64,000 nucleotides of DNA from Holacanthus passer (taxonomy: Eukaryota > Chordata > Actinopteri > Pomacanthidae): positions 5,567,001 through 5,631,000 of the forward strand of contig JAFREQ010000017.1 in assembly GCA_025331565.1 (NCBI GenBank), given 5' to 3'. The translations under genes were made by a program, and so were the position numbers. Below are positions 12,583-22,748 of the stretch, in pieces (position 1 is the first letter of the stretch; each line of letters opens with the position of its first letter). The notes beneath the pieces were generated by a model. That model ran no database searches. It saw nothing but the letters and a program-made list of their open reading frames with translations, and was not told the origin of the DNA.

Positions 12583-12764
12583 TTCACTCTCACTGCATCC
12601 TCACTCCTTCACTCTCACTGCATCCTCACTCCTTCACTCTCACTGCGTCCTCACTCCTGCATCCTCACTCCTTCACTCTCACTGCGTCCTCACTCCTGCA
12701 TCCTCACTCCTTCACTCTCACTGCATCCTCACTCCTTCACTCTCACTGCATCCTCACTCCTTCG
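12583..12764. repeat. 25-bp minisatellite
   Basis: Repeats of a unit containing TCACTGCATCCTCACTCC. The CTGCATCC word recurs exactly 25 bases apart (12593, 12618), with later units carrying CTGCGTCC plus an extra CTGCATCCTCACT insertion that gives a longer composite period. Confidence 0.93.
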
Positions 12765-13605
12765 CTGTGGCCTTCAGACGAGGGACGGATGCGAGGACGA
12801 GACGGTGAAATGGAGAGAAGCTTCATCTCTCGGATGATCCTCAGATGTGGTCTCAGTGGTTTCAGTGGACATACAAAGATCTGAGGACTGATGCGGCTTC
12901 GCAGTGAGGGAGCAGCTTAATGAGCTCGGCCCGTTCAGTTAAGTCTGTTTATAAAAGTGACTGATGAAGCCAAAGCGACAGTCCTGAAACAGGCGCACGT
13001 CAGATGAGGTGATGAAAGATTTGGCAGTCGTGAGTAGGTTTGAGGTTCAGTAGCTTTTTATTTGCAAAATCAGGATCAAATCCGCTTATGAATTAAAAAA
13101 AAGAAATATATGTATAATTAAATAAAGCAACAAAAGGGATAAAAGTTAGAAGTTAGCTTCAACTTTGTACAAGAGCTTCACATAAAACAAGGTGTAAAAG
13201 AGAATAAGAGAATAAATGCATCACACCTACAGGCAGTTTTCAGAGATCTGACCCAGTCTGTCTGTGGATGATGGGAGAAAACGTGGAGAGACTTGACTTC
13301 GCTGCTCAACACTTCAGAACTGAACACTTGAAGATAAAGTGCAGTTTGAAACGCTGCTGAAGCTGAAGGTCTCCACAGCAGCAGCCGACCACTCGTCCTC
13401 AGCATCATCTGACTCACCTGTCCACACACCTGCTCCTCGTCAGCCAGCAGCATCATCACCGTCTCTGCTTCCACCTCTGTCTCTGTCTCAGCCTGCCGGT
13501 GTCTGAACTCTTCTTCTTTTCTTTTCTCAGCCACATCCTCACATTTAGCCACTGGAGGACGGAAAAGACAACTCAAAAGAAGGGAAGAAGAACCTTGTGG
13601 ACCAC

Positions 13606-13836
13606 TCCTTCATGTGGACGTCTCCACCTCACGGTCCAGTCCTTCATATGGACGTCTCCAGCTCACGGTCCAGTCTTCATGTGGACGTCTCCACCTCACA
13701 GTCCACTCCTTCAAGTGGTCGTCTCCAGTCTTCATGTGGACGTCTCCACCTCACGGTCCAGTCCTTCATGTGGACGTCTCCAGCTCACGGTCCAGTCCTT
13801 CATGTGGACGTCTCCAGCTCACGGTCCAGTCCTCCT
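13606..13836. repeat. 34-bp minisatellite, six to seven copies
   Basis: The word TGGACGTCTCCA recurs at a 34-base period (13615, 13649 and onward), alternating CACCTCACGGTCCAGTC and CAGCTCACGGTCCAGTC halves. One unit is shortened (near 13720). Because 34 is not a multiple of 3 and the unit has no stops on the plus strand, all three plus frames stay open and translate the same peptides in rotation. That explains the three overlapping open frames here. I do not regard them as genes. Confidence 0.95.
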
Positions 13837-13999
13837 CAGTCTCATGTTGGATTTCATGCCACAGCTGAGCTTTTCGGTCTCCTGATCTTCATCCAACCGT
13901 AGTTTCTTTTCTCTCAGCTCTTCTGAGGCAGGATGACCTCTCCGTCAGGTTAAGCTCGCAGCTACACCTCGTCCTCCATCAGAGACTGAAAACTAATCT

Positions 14000-14260
14000 A
14001 GTGAAGCGGGACCTTCACCTGCTCAGCCATATTACAGCTCCCCTTTACTTCTCTAATTGCTCTCTCTCCTCAGAAGAACCAGCTTTGTCTTTCCTCTGTG
14101 CTATTTTTTTTTTTCCTGACACTTTTCTCTTTTATAATCACTCTATAATCGCGGGGACATCATTAAGCCATTGTGGCTCTGACATTTTTACTCCTGAGTA
14201 TGACTTACAGTTTGCTCTCACTCCCACAAAGCCTACATGCATACCTAATTTCCATCCCAC
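14000..14260. other. Candidate conserved non-coding segment
   Basis: Unique sequence with cores such as CTCTAATTGCTC, CTATAATCGCGGGG and CATCATTAAGCC, a poly-T at 14105-14115 and no plausible reading frame. Constraint is inferred from texture only. Confidence 0.2.
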
Positions 14261-15319
14261 TCACCTATTGTATAGTTGTCCATGAATAAGTAGATTATGA
14301 CAATGAATGTGCTGCACAGACTTAAATCTTCTTACACACGTAATGTAAAGCAGAGGCATTCATGCTGAAAATCTCCCATCATGCATCTGTCCTGCATGAT
14401 GAGCAATTCTTTCAAATATAATTTAAAGTGTCACTCTTTAGTAAAATATATGTCTTTAGCTGCAGCGGCAGGAACAACGGCTAAAGAAATGTGAAGAAAA
14501 AATCACATTGACCTGAAGTTGTTGCAGCTGCGGCGAATTCAGCTCATGTCACAGTGTATAAAGACATAATGCTGAGCTTGAATTCATTTTTGGGAAAGGA
14601 ACATATTTCTCAAAATCATAGAACGTGATATTTAATACTTATTTTGACAGTAACAGTCTCATCAGCAGAGACGTGTCTTTGATATTGACTGAGAACCGTT
14701 TGTGGAGGCTCATGCAGTACATGTATATATCAGTACATGTATACATGTGTATCAGAGTGTTTAGACATGAAAAATATTCATACTGAATCCAACATGTTAT
14801 GAACTTGTTTATGCATGTTGACTCATTTCCACCAACATCTGGACTGATGTTGTGTAGTAGATCACACACAGCTCTGAATGATGATTTTAGGATAAGAGCG
14901 CCTCAAGTGCAGGTTTGACATTTTTTCCATGTGGGAGTCAAAGTGTTTTTCTTTTATGCATGAAAATCTGAAATCTAAAATTAAAAGCATAAGACATTGA
15001 AACATACATTTCAAAGAGCAAACACCATTTTAAGAGACTTTAGAAAGATCAACAGAGATAGAATGTTTTCTGGAGAGAGATGATCAATCTTTAAGATAAA
15101 ATTAAAGTTATACAACTCGGTGCATTAAATTCAGTTTGAGAATAACAACACCGACTGTCACGTCATCACACAGCCACATTCACAGGTCTCATGTCTGGAA
15201 ACAGACATTACACTAAACATCATGTCGGCAGCGTCGGCGTGTGGACGAGAGGACGTTCAAATGATGCTGATGTGTCATTCATTCATCCAGAGGAGGCGCC
15301 GTACATTACCAACAAGCTG
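14261..15319. other. AT-leaning unique DNA, no gene seen
   Basis: Contains a near-palindromic ACATGTATATATCAGTACATGTATACATGTG-type patch near 14716-14748 (given here in summary form) and otherwise nothing recognisable. Confidence 0.5.

Positions 15320-15359
<40 letters not shown>
15320..15359. repeat. (TG)n microsatellite
   Basis: About 20 uninterrupted TG units. Confidence 0.97.
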
Positions 15360-15360
<1 letters not shown>

Positions 15361-15694
15361 GGAGGGGGCAGCCCTGTGGGGACTTGCTGTTCACTTTAAC
15401 AAGGTGGCAGTGGAGCTGAAAAATCTCATGCATCCTAAAAAGCATTTTCCCCACAGACGGTCATTAGAGGGAGCAGAGAGTTCAGAAGGTACCTGCAGCA
15501 TCAGACGGCTCCAGAAACACCTGCAACACCATTTGTTTGTAATTTCTTTCTTCGACTTGCTTTTTAATTCTTTGAATAAATGTTTTACAATAACGTATAA
15601 GCCTCGATGTTATTTCTGCTTTCATTTCCAGCGAGCGAGGCTCCACGTGGTGAAGCTGCTCAGTGTGGAGTCGAGCCTCTTCCTCCATCACCTC

Positions 15695-16020
15695 ACAGGA
15701 AGTCACATGACGTAACATCACAAGGTCTCATGTCCCAACGTATCACATCACATAACGTCACATAACTAACAGCGTAAGCTGACATCACGTGACATCACAG
15801 ACATGACATGATGTCACATCGTATAACATGTTATAACAGTGTTGCTTTACGTCACACAAAGAACATAACTTCTTATAACATTAAACAAGATGATGTCACA
15901 TGACCTGACAGGTAACATCAGTGTGACATGATGTTATGTCAAGCTACGTCGCATTGTGTCAAAATATGACATAGCAACATGCGACTTAGCTTCATAATGT
16001 CTCATAACTTCACGTAGGAA
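15695..16020. repeat. Degenerate TGACATCAC/TAACGTCA-type array with palindromes
   Basis: Over about 325 bases the words ACATCAC, CATAAC, GACAT and their complements recur with no fixed period. Exact features: CRE-like TGACGTAA (15708-15715), TAACGTCA (15753-15760) and TTACGTCA (15847-15854); E-box palindrome TCACGTGA (15785-15792) flanked by overlapping TGACATCAC copies; palindromes TGACATGATGTCA (15804-15816) and TATAACATGTTATA (15822-15835). It is probably a decayed short-unit satellite; a factor-binding role is speculation. Confidence 0.65.
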
Positions 16021-16799
16021 ACCGCAGTAACAGGGAGGTTCAGGGACACAAGACAAAAAACAGAAATTGCATGTTTTTCTCCTCCTTTCAGAAATGACTT
16101 CTATGAAGAGACGACAGATTCAGTTCAGTGTCTGATTCTCTATGATTCAGTTTGATCTGCAATCCTTTAAAAGTGTCCCTCAGATGTTGAATGTTGTAAA
16201 ACCTACTAATATAATAAAACTGTGGACGTCCCGCAGTGGAAATCTTTCTACGAAGCACTGATTGTGATTTGTGTTCTGTTTAATGTCGGCCATAGAGCCG
16301 CCCCGTAAAAGCCAATGATTCGAGTTCGGTCCGAGTCGAATCAATGCACTTTTGTTTTGTAGCTGCTTGGTTGTGAACAGAGCGAAGCAGCAGCAGCAGA
16401 ACGACCGGCCGTAAACTTTACAGGCCCAATCTCAAAATGACCACAAACCACAAAAGTAACTGTGATGGAAGCAGATTTTATAACTGAACTATGAGCAGGA
16501 CGCACAGTTTGACTTTCTCTGACTGTGTGAAATCTGATGTTCTCACACACAGATGATGAAGAGAAGCATGTGGTCGAAATCATCAATCTGCCAAACTGTC
16601 CACGGAAAAATGGAAGAAATCTTTCACTAGAACAACTGATTCTGATCAGACCGATGAACGGCTGAGTCGGGTGCAGCTCTCGTCGGCCATATATCTAATC
16701 ATGATGATAAGACTCCAGTTATTACATCACTTTTATGGGATTTTACATTATTGAAACGATTCTATCATCATTTGTTTAAAGAGGCCGGACAGACAGGAA

Positions 16800-17035
16800 G
16801 AGCTGACTGATGGAGGTAAAGGAGATCAGAGAGAAGTTAAGGCAAATAGAAAGAGAGAAAAGGATGAAGGCAGACAGGAGGAGGGAGGAGAGAGGGAGCA
16901 AGGGATGGAGGAGGAGAGACAACAATAGGTAGGAGGGAGGAGAGAGAAAAGGAGAGAAGAGGAAGGAGAGGAAGAGAGCGAGGGATCAGAGTCGTGGGTT
17001 GGATGGAGGAGAGGAAAGTAGAGGGAGGCTGTTCT
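16800..17035. repeat. Purine-rich (GGAGA-type) tract
   Basis: About 235 bases dominated by G and A on the plus strand (GGAGGAGAG, AGGGAGG words), with no fixed period. Confidence 0.85.
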
Positions 17036-17039
17036 CTCA

Positions 17040-17423
17040 TGCATTACATCTTTTTTTCATTAGTTTCAAAAAGGTGTGGGGTGTGAGGAGTGTGTGTGTG
17101 TGTGTGTGTGTATTGTTTTGAGTAGGATGAATATTGCAAGCAGAGGTAATGAGGAATGAGAGCAAATGAAGTGTGTGTTTGCCTTGTTTCGAGAAAGATG
17201 AGAGGACGCGGGGTGTAATGAGAGCTGCAGAGGGTGTGTGAAGGCGACTGTGGGGTTTTCGTGTGTGTGTGTGTGCGTGTATGTGTGTGTGTGTGTTGAG
17301 AAAGATGAACACGAGGATAAAAGTGAGAGTGTGTGTGATGTGTTCTTGTTTGGCAGAGGTGGGCAACACGCTAGGATTCTGATGGAGGGAGTCTGTTGTT
17401 ATATGTATGGAAATGTGACCCCA

Positions 17424-17461
<38 letters not shown>
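17040..17461. repeat. G/T-rich degenerate array ending in (TG)n
   Basis: GT runs at about 17090-17111, 17262-17296 and 17427-17461 are separated by related spacers. The word GTTTTGAGTAGGATGA near 17115 recurs as GTTTCGAGAAAGATGA near 17186 and GTTGAGAAAGATGA near 17295, each followed by GTAATGAG or GAGAG words. This suggests a decayed unit of roughly 70-105 bases that includes its own GT run. Confidence 0.7.
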
Positions 17462-17462
<1 letters not shown>

Positions 17463-18005
17463 ACTCATCACAGGTATCACAACAGTATTTTTTGCAGGTT
17501 TTTACCTCTTTAACTACAAACATGTCCGTGTACTTCTGATACTGGACATATTTAAACGCACTTCACTTCCAGACAGTTTGTTTCTATTCAACGTCGTGAG
17601 GAATAAAAATCAATTAACAGACTTGAGTCTTGAGCAGGACAAAGCTCTTCAGCCTCTCTTTCACTCGTGCACAAAGGCGGCCGAAATTTGAAGTTCTTCC
17701 TCAAGGACGCTTCAAACCACAAACCCGGCGATTAATGGACGACCTCCTCGTCATTCTCTGAAAACATGTTTCTCATTGGTTTCTGTTGCGCAAATGAAAA
17801 ATGTGAGCTCAACTTTTGCCAAACTTCCAGAGTCTCTATGTGACTGAGATATGAGTCGAGGCTCTGCTGCGATATTGACAGGAAGTCGATAACGACATCA
17901 CAGACCTGGAGTTTTCTCGTAAACACCGTGTGAGTCAAATCGATCTCAGAGCTCGAACAAACATGTCGAATCTGTTACCTTCCTCATGAAACATTAGCAA
18001 AAAAA

Positions 18006-18008
<3 letters not shown>

Positions 18009-18061
<53 letters not shown>

Positions 18062-18149
18062 CTCTCTCTCTCTCCCCCTCTCTCCCTCCCTTCTCTCTCT
18101 CTCTCTCTCTCTCTCTCCCAATCTCTCTCTCTCTCTCTCCCCTCCTCCC

Positions 18150-18183
<34 letters not shown>

Positions 18184-18203
18184 CCTCTCTCTCTCTCTCC
18201 CTC

Positions 18204-18271
<68 letters not shown>

Positions 18272-18289
18272 CCCCTCTCTCTCTCTCTC
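18009..18289. repeat. Long (TC)n tract
   Basis: About 280 bases of TC with CCC interruptions. Mirror-symmetric polypyrimidine of this length can form triplex (H-) DNA. It gives long Arg-Glu open frames on the minus strand, which are artefacts. Confidence 0.98.
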
Positions 18290-20611
18290 AGACACTGCAC
18301 GTCCAGATTTGCTTACTGTTGTTTTTCTTGTCAGCCTCTCAGCCGTTGGGAGAAATGCTGTTTCACAAAGTTTATTATGTATAAACTTTATTATTGGGTT
18401 TAACTCGAAGTTCTGTGCTGCAGCTTAGTCATTGTTAAAAAAGTGTATTACTTTTTAAACTACTTACTTTGTGTCACTGCAGCTCATAAATCTAATTTCC
18501 GTACTTTGTTCTACTTTGAGAGCACATTTGTCTCCCGTTCGGGCGACTTGCACTTTTAAAACTCACAAACATTCGACGGTGCAGGTCGAAGGAAGTTCTT
18601 TTAAATTCTTGGCACATGAGCTCGGTTTCTGTTGTAATTTGCCAGAACTGTTTTTACAGTCAGGACGGCAGCTCACGTTCTTTATAGCCCGAGTGCTGAA
18701 GTGCCTTTTAATTAAAACCTTTTCAACAGGAATATAGACCCTCTGATCAATCCAGCTTAGTTATTTAAGATGTATTTCTTCAGGAAGTTTGTTAAATCAA
18801 TATCTCTGTTTTCTCCTGGTGCACGACAAGGTCACTCGTTTCCACAGTGTTTCCGTGCATCATTTTTTTTTATTCAAATCCTTAAAACTTGTCAAATTTA
18901 TATCATGAAACTGTGTCTGAATCATTGTGGGCATGTTTTCCAAGGTTCAGTGAGTGTGTGTGCAAACATAAACCACAAAGAGAAAAAGTCCACAAATTAA
19001 TTCTGCATCAGTGTTTTTCAAACTTCAAAGACTCACACTCCAAAATTCTTTGAACAGCTAATTTAGGAATTACAAGGTTCTTTTCTCAAAATCAGAGACA
19101 TTAATCCAACATCTCCCCAGGAGGAAGCTTTAAGACTGAACTGACCACATGAGTCATCACCAGCATGAGCAGCCAATCAGATGCAAGGATTCAACCTTCA
19201 TCCTTTGCAACGCAACCCTCAAAACAGATCCTGCAAGTTTTAGCTTTAAAGAGTTCATTTGTGTGAAATCTTCAATGTGTTGTAGTCACAGTGATTCTGA
19301 ACACGTCTGAGTTGACTTCATGGGTCACAAACGTGGCAACAACAAGTCGGTCCTGGCTGTGTTCATCACTTTTTAGTGTCCCCTGAAAACTGTTTCCTGT
19401 GTCAAGGATGCTCTTTGTGTGTAAAAGGTGAGAGACCTTTGTCTTTCACTTATGTCCCAAACTTCTCTTTTAGTCATATCAGCAAATCAAAACTCCCTAA
19501 AAGACATTTTTCACTGATTTTGCTGAACTGATCTATGAACTCATGCATTTGGAATTCAAATATTAAAATAAAATCTGCAGAGTCCTCATATCTGCTCTGA
19601 CTTCAGTAAATATTTCAGTTAATTTCATGCTGCTTAACCATCCGAGCAGCAGAGAAACACGAGCAGCAGTGCACAACCAATCAGCTGATAAAGACACGTC
19701 TCTTCAGTTCGGTCCCAACGGGGACGAAGTTACGAAGACAGAAAAAAACAACCCTCCAGAGGCCATACGCCGCCGTGACGCTCACGTGTCGTTGTCTCAG
19801 AAAGTGACCATCCGCGATCGATTCATCCATCAGAGACAGACGGAGTTAAAGAAGGACAGCGGACAGACGGACGGAGAGAGACTGTTTTTCATTTGGGTTA
19901 TCATGAAGTCATGAAGCTGCTCGGTCTGATCGCAGCATCATTTCAGAGCCTGTTTGTTCCTGCTGCTGGGAAATCAATAGTTCACACTCTGACCTGTCTC
20001 TCTCTCTCTCGGCTGTCTATAGAAATGATAATCTAATAATTACTGAGCGTCACCAGGTCAGTTATGATCACAGTTAAATTCTCCTTCCTTCTCTTTTCTT
20101 CTGTATTTGTCTTCTTCTGTCACTCGCAGGTCGTTTGTTTGTCGTCTGCTGCAGATTCAGTTTCAGCTGCTCAGTCGTCACTTTGGATCCAGACTCTTTC
20201 TGGACAGATGACCATGATCCCCACAGGAGTCCTCTTCCTGTAGCGCCACCATCAGGTGAACATCTGTTCATGTGCTTTAGTTCAGAATTTGAATCAAATA
20301 ACTAAAACTGGAGTTGATATTCAGAGACGAACTGAACCCAAGACTGGATCATGAACGCTTGTTGTTTCATTTGATTACTTGTTAATGTGTGATGGAATTT
20401 GCACCTTTGCATCTTTATGTCATCTTGTGGTCCACATTTATTCCTTCAGTTTATATTCTGCTCACATCCTGCAGCTTCTTCAAATGACCAAAAACTTACT
20501 TTGCAAACTCCTCTGATTGGCTCTCTTCCCCTAATATGCCTCAGCCAATCAATATCCAGACTGAGTCAGACTGAGCCACTCGTCTTGTTCTCTGCTGGTG
20601 ACGAACATTAA

Positions 20612-20612
<1 letters not shown>
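18290..20612. other. Unique DNA, no confident gene
   Basis: No repeats longer than a few units. The one mildly interesting frame is plus 19627-19914 (95 codons) over a locally CpG-rich segment (19710-19870, containing CATACGCCGCCGTGACG and TCCGCGATCGATTC). Its hydrophilic product matches no family I know, and no splice sites frame it. Confidence 0.45.

Positions 20613-20641
<29 letters not shown>
20613..20641. repeat. (CA)n microsatellite
   Basis: Uninterrupted CA run. Confidence 0.96.
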
Positions 20642-20644
<3 letters not shown>

Positions 20645-20739
20645 GCTAGTTTGTTTTAATGAGACTTTCTTTATTAAATCTAATAGTTCAATAAACACTA
20701 AAGAGTCTTGTTTGTTCGGGAGAAGAGAAGCAAATGAGA

Positions 20740-20895
20740 GAGAGAGGTGCTGCCTTAAAAACAGAGCCCCATTCATCATTACGGCCGCGCCGCCTTAAGA
20801 CTGTGACGCATCCATCAGCCTATCAGGAGCCGTCTAATGAGCATCAGGCCACTTCATCAGCTTCAACACAATCTGCCCTCTCATTCATCTGAGAG
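20740..20895. other. Candidate conserved non-coding segment
   Basis: Balanced sequence between two CA tracts with CATTACGGCCGCGCCGCC, CCGTCTAATGAGCATCAGG and CTGTTAATGCC cores. It has no frame of interest. The assignment is inference. Confidence 0.2.
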
Positions 20896-20930
20896 CAGGA
20901 GGCCTGTCTGTTAATGCCAGCTCTGATAAA

Positions 20931-20931
<1 letters not shown>

Positions 20932-20973
<42 letters not shown>

Positions 20974-20984
20974 AACACACACAC
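20932..20984. repeat. (CA)n microsatellite
   Basis: CA run at 20932-20970, then CTAA and a short CA run. Confidence 0.95.
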
Positions 20985-21325
20985 AGATGAATGTTGCACG
21001 TGCACAAACCCACACTGACACATACAAACACAAGCAGATAATCACGAACCTGCAGCTCACAAACTCTCATCAGTGGATTTTCTTTCTTTATTTCTTCATG
21101 TGAAATCAGTCGCTGCCAAAACTCGGCTCAGATCTAATTTTACATTTAAGTGTACAACAAATATTCACGCTGAAGATGAGTTCAATCAATCAAATACAAC
21201 AAAAAAGTGATTAACTAAATTATTAGCATCTTGTAAAAATACGTTTTGCTGGCAGAGAGCGCAAGTTCACCACTTTCTCACCAAAGATATTTGTCATGGT
21301 TTGGATGTCTTAGTTTAGTCTCAGA

Positions 21326-21399
21326 TGCTGGGGGCGTGGTCTCAGGCACTGGGGGCGTGGTCTCGTGCACTGGGGGCGTGGTCTCATGTGCTGGGGCCC
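21326..21399 (+). repeat. 21-bp GC-box-like repeat in the LTR U3 region
   Basis: Three full units and a partial one, each carrying CTGGGGGCGTGGTCTC, a KLF/Sp-like core (complement of CCACGCCC). The position, upstream of the TATA-like box in U3, is where LTR enhancer repeats normally sit. Confidence 0.85.
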
Positions 21400-21444
21400 T
21401 CTGTATCTCACAGCTGCATCTCATCTCACCTCGTCACTGGCAGC

Positions 21445-21452
21445 TTTAAAAG
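21445..21452 (+). promoter_or_regulatory. TATA-like box of the LTR
   Basis: TTTAAAAG, about 30 bases before the inferred transcript start of the LTR. Confidence 0.45.
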
Positions 21453-21566
21453 ACTTTTCATTCCACCTGGAAGCTGCCAGATCGTCCCTTTCAATGCCGC
21501 ATCACTTTCTCTCTAGTGCTTCGTGTTTTCCAGTGTCTCAGGTTTCCAGTGTTTCCCTGTTTCTAC

Positions 21567-21610
21567 TTAGTGTTCTCTAGTGTTCTCTAGTGTTCTCTAG
21601 TGTTCCTCAG
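21567..21610 (+). repeat. 10-bp repeat TGTTCTCTAG
   Basis: Three perfect units and one variant (TGTTCCTCAG) inside the R/U5 part of the LTR. Confidence 0.9.
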
Positions 21611-21736
21611 TGAGCGGCCTGATTGTTCCGGTCTGTCAGATTCTCGTACCACCCGGCCTCCATCCACTGAAGCAGCTCCGCTCCACCAGCCTCTACACCT
21701 TTTTGTGTTTGTGTGTCTTCTGGAGGTTTGTTGTTC

Positions 21737-21742
21737 AATAAA
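21737..21742 (+). terminator. LTR polyadenylation signal AATAAA
   Basis: AATAAA within TTCAATAAATCG, about 36 bases before the 3' end of the LTR, the usual position for R/U5 poly(A) processing. Confidence 0.55.
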
Positions 21743-21954
21743 TCGCTCCTGGGTCCAACTAACCCCGAAATCGTCACAATATTTTTTTAAATCAACAAAT
21801 GAAAGTGTACAATCCCTCATTGGATCCTACATTAAAGCACTGAAAATAAGCTGTATTAACTGTTTTTATTTGAGGGCTGAGGGCAGGACCAAACCCAGAC
21901 ACAGATCCAAACATATAATTATTGAGCATCTTTGCAGGTTGATGCACAGAGAAC

Positions 21955-22090
21955 AAGTCACTGCTCAACACTGACAAAACCAAGGAGTTTAGAAAAAGGA
22001 GTCAAACACACACCTGTTGACATGAGAAGAGCTGAGGAGGAGCAGGTGACCGGTTTTAGGTTCTTGGTAATCAGCATCACAGAGAAGCGG
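21955..22090 (+). pseudogene. LINE reverse-transcriptase remnant (L2/CR1/Rex1 type)
   Basis: Two pieces of the reverse-transcriptase C-terminal half are recognisable. The first reads LLNTDKTKEF (near 21961), matching the LN..KTKE motif of these LINEs. The second, in another frame after an indel, reads HTPVDMRRAEEEQVTGFRFL followed by VISITE (near 22008-22085), matching the V..F.FLG..I.E motif that follows it. The frame change and the loss of everything else show a dead fragment. It may run on to about 22290, but I cannot recognise that part. It begins about 175 bases beyond the solo LTR and looks unrelated to it. Confidence 0.75.
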
Positions 22091-22373
22091 TCATGGAGTC
22101 CCGGCTGAAAACATCCGGAGTGGGAACATGAGGAACGAGCCTGTGATGAGCCGGAGGACAGGAGGCTCTGAGGTGAGGCGTCTGCACGGAGCTCGCAGGA
22201 AACTAAAAGACAATGTTCGCCTCAGTAACGTCCTGCTCCGCCGCCGTCTGACAGAAGTATCACTGAGCAGCCGAGTGTCGTGCGATGATAAATAAATGAA
22301 CCTTGTACCTGGTACTTGGCTTCGCTCCTGGAACGGTTCTGGTTCCAGCCCATTTCCAACCCTGATGCTCCTT

Positions 22374-22378
<5 letters not shown>

Positions 22379-22414
<36 letters not shown>
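22379..22414. repeat. (GT)n microsatellite
   Basis: Uninterrupted GT run. Confidence 0.96.
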
Positions 22415-22417
<3 letters not shown>

Positions 22418-22519
22418 TCAGTGTCTGTCTTGTCAGATGGGAGAAGTGAAGTCGTTCAAACCAACAGAGATTAATCCTCCTCCTGCCCCCCTTCACTTCT
22501 CTGCTTCCATCACTCAGTT

Positions 22520-22561
<42 letters not shown>
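22520..22561. repeat. (TC)n microsatellite
   Basis: TC run with one CCC break near its start. Confidence 0.96.
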
Positions 22562-22565
<4 letters not shown>

Positions 22566-22651
22566 TTCCCTCACTCTCCCAATTAGATGCCACAGATGAG
22601 GAATCACCCTTGTTGCCATGTTGCCTGCTAAATGTTACCTGGCATCTAGAC

Positions 22652-22748
22652 TGCACACACACACACACACACATACACACGCACACATGCATGCACACAC
22701 ACGCACACACACACACACACATGCATGCACACACACGCGCACACACAC
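22652..22748. repeat. 97-bp perfectly alternating purine-pyrimidine tract
   Basis: CA runs joined by ATACACACGC, ATGCATGCA and ACGCGCAC without a single break in pyrimidine-purine alternation. A block with ATGCATGCACACACACGC occurs twice about 36 bases apart. Such tracts are classic Z-DNA formers under negative supercoiling. Confidence 0.95.

Larger units (their letters stand above)
21292..21778 (+). mobile_element. Solo LTR of a Gypsy-type retrotransposon
   Basis: A 487-bp segment starts TGTCATGGTTTGG and ends AAATCGTCACA, so the ends are TGT...ACA. It is flanked on both sides by the identical 5-base word ATATT (21287-21291 and 21779-21783), a target-site duplication of the size LTR elements make. 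Internal order fits U3-R-U5: a 21-bp GC-box-like array (21326-21399), a TATA-like TTTAAAAG (21445-21452), a probable R start near CTGCCAGATCGTCC (about 21474), and a poly(A) signal AATAAA (21737-21742) about 40 bases before the end. No internal gag/pol follows, so this is a solo LTR left by recombination between LTRs. Gypsy assignment rests on resemblance to common fish LTRs and is less sure than the LTR call itself. Confidence 0.8.

Noticed and set aside
17935..18300. Arg-Glu-rich minus-strand frames of 103-121 codons
   Set aside because: Translation of (TC)n. The same applies to frames at 33.4-33.9, 39.8-40.8 and 61.9-62.4 kb.
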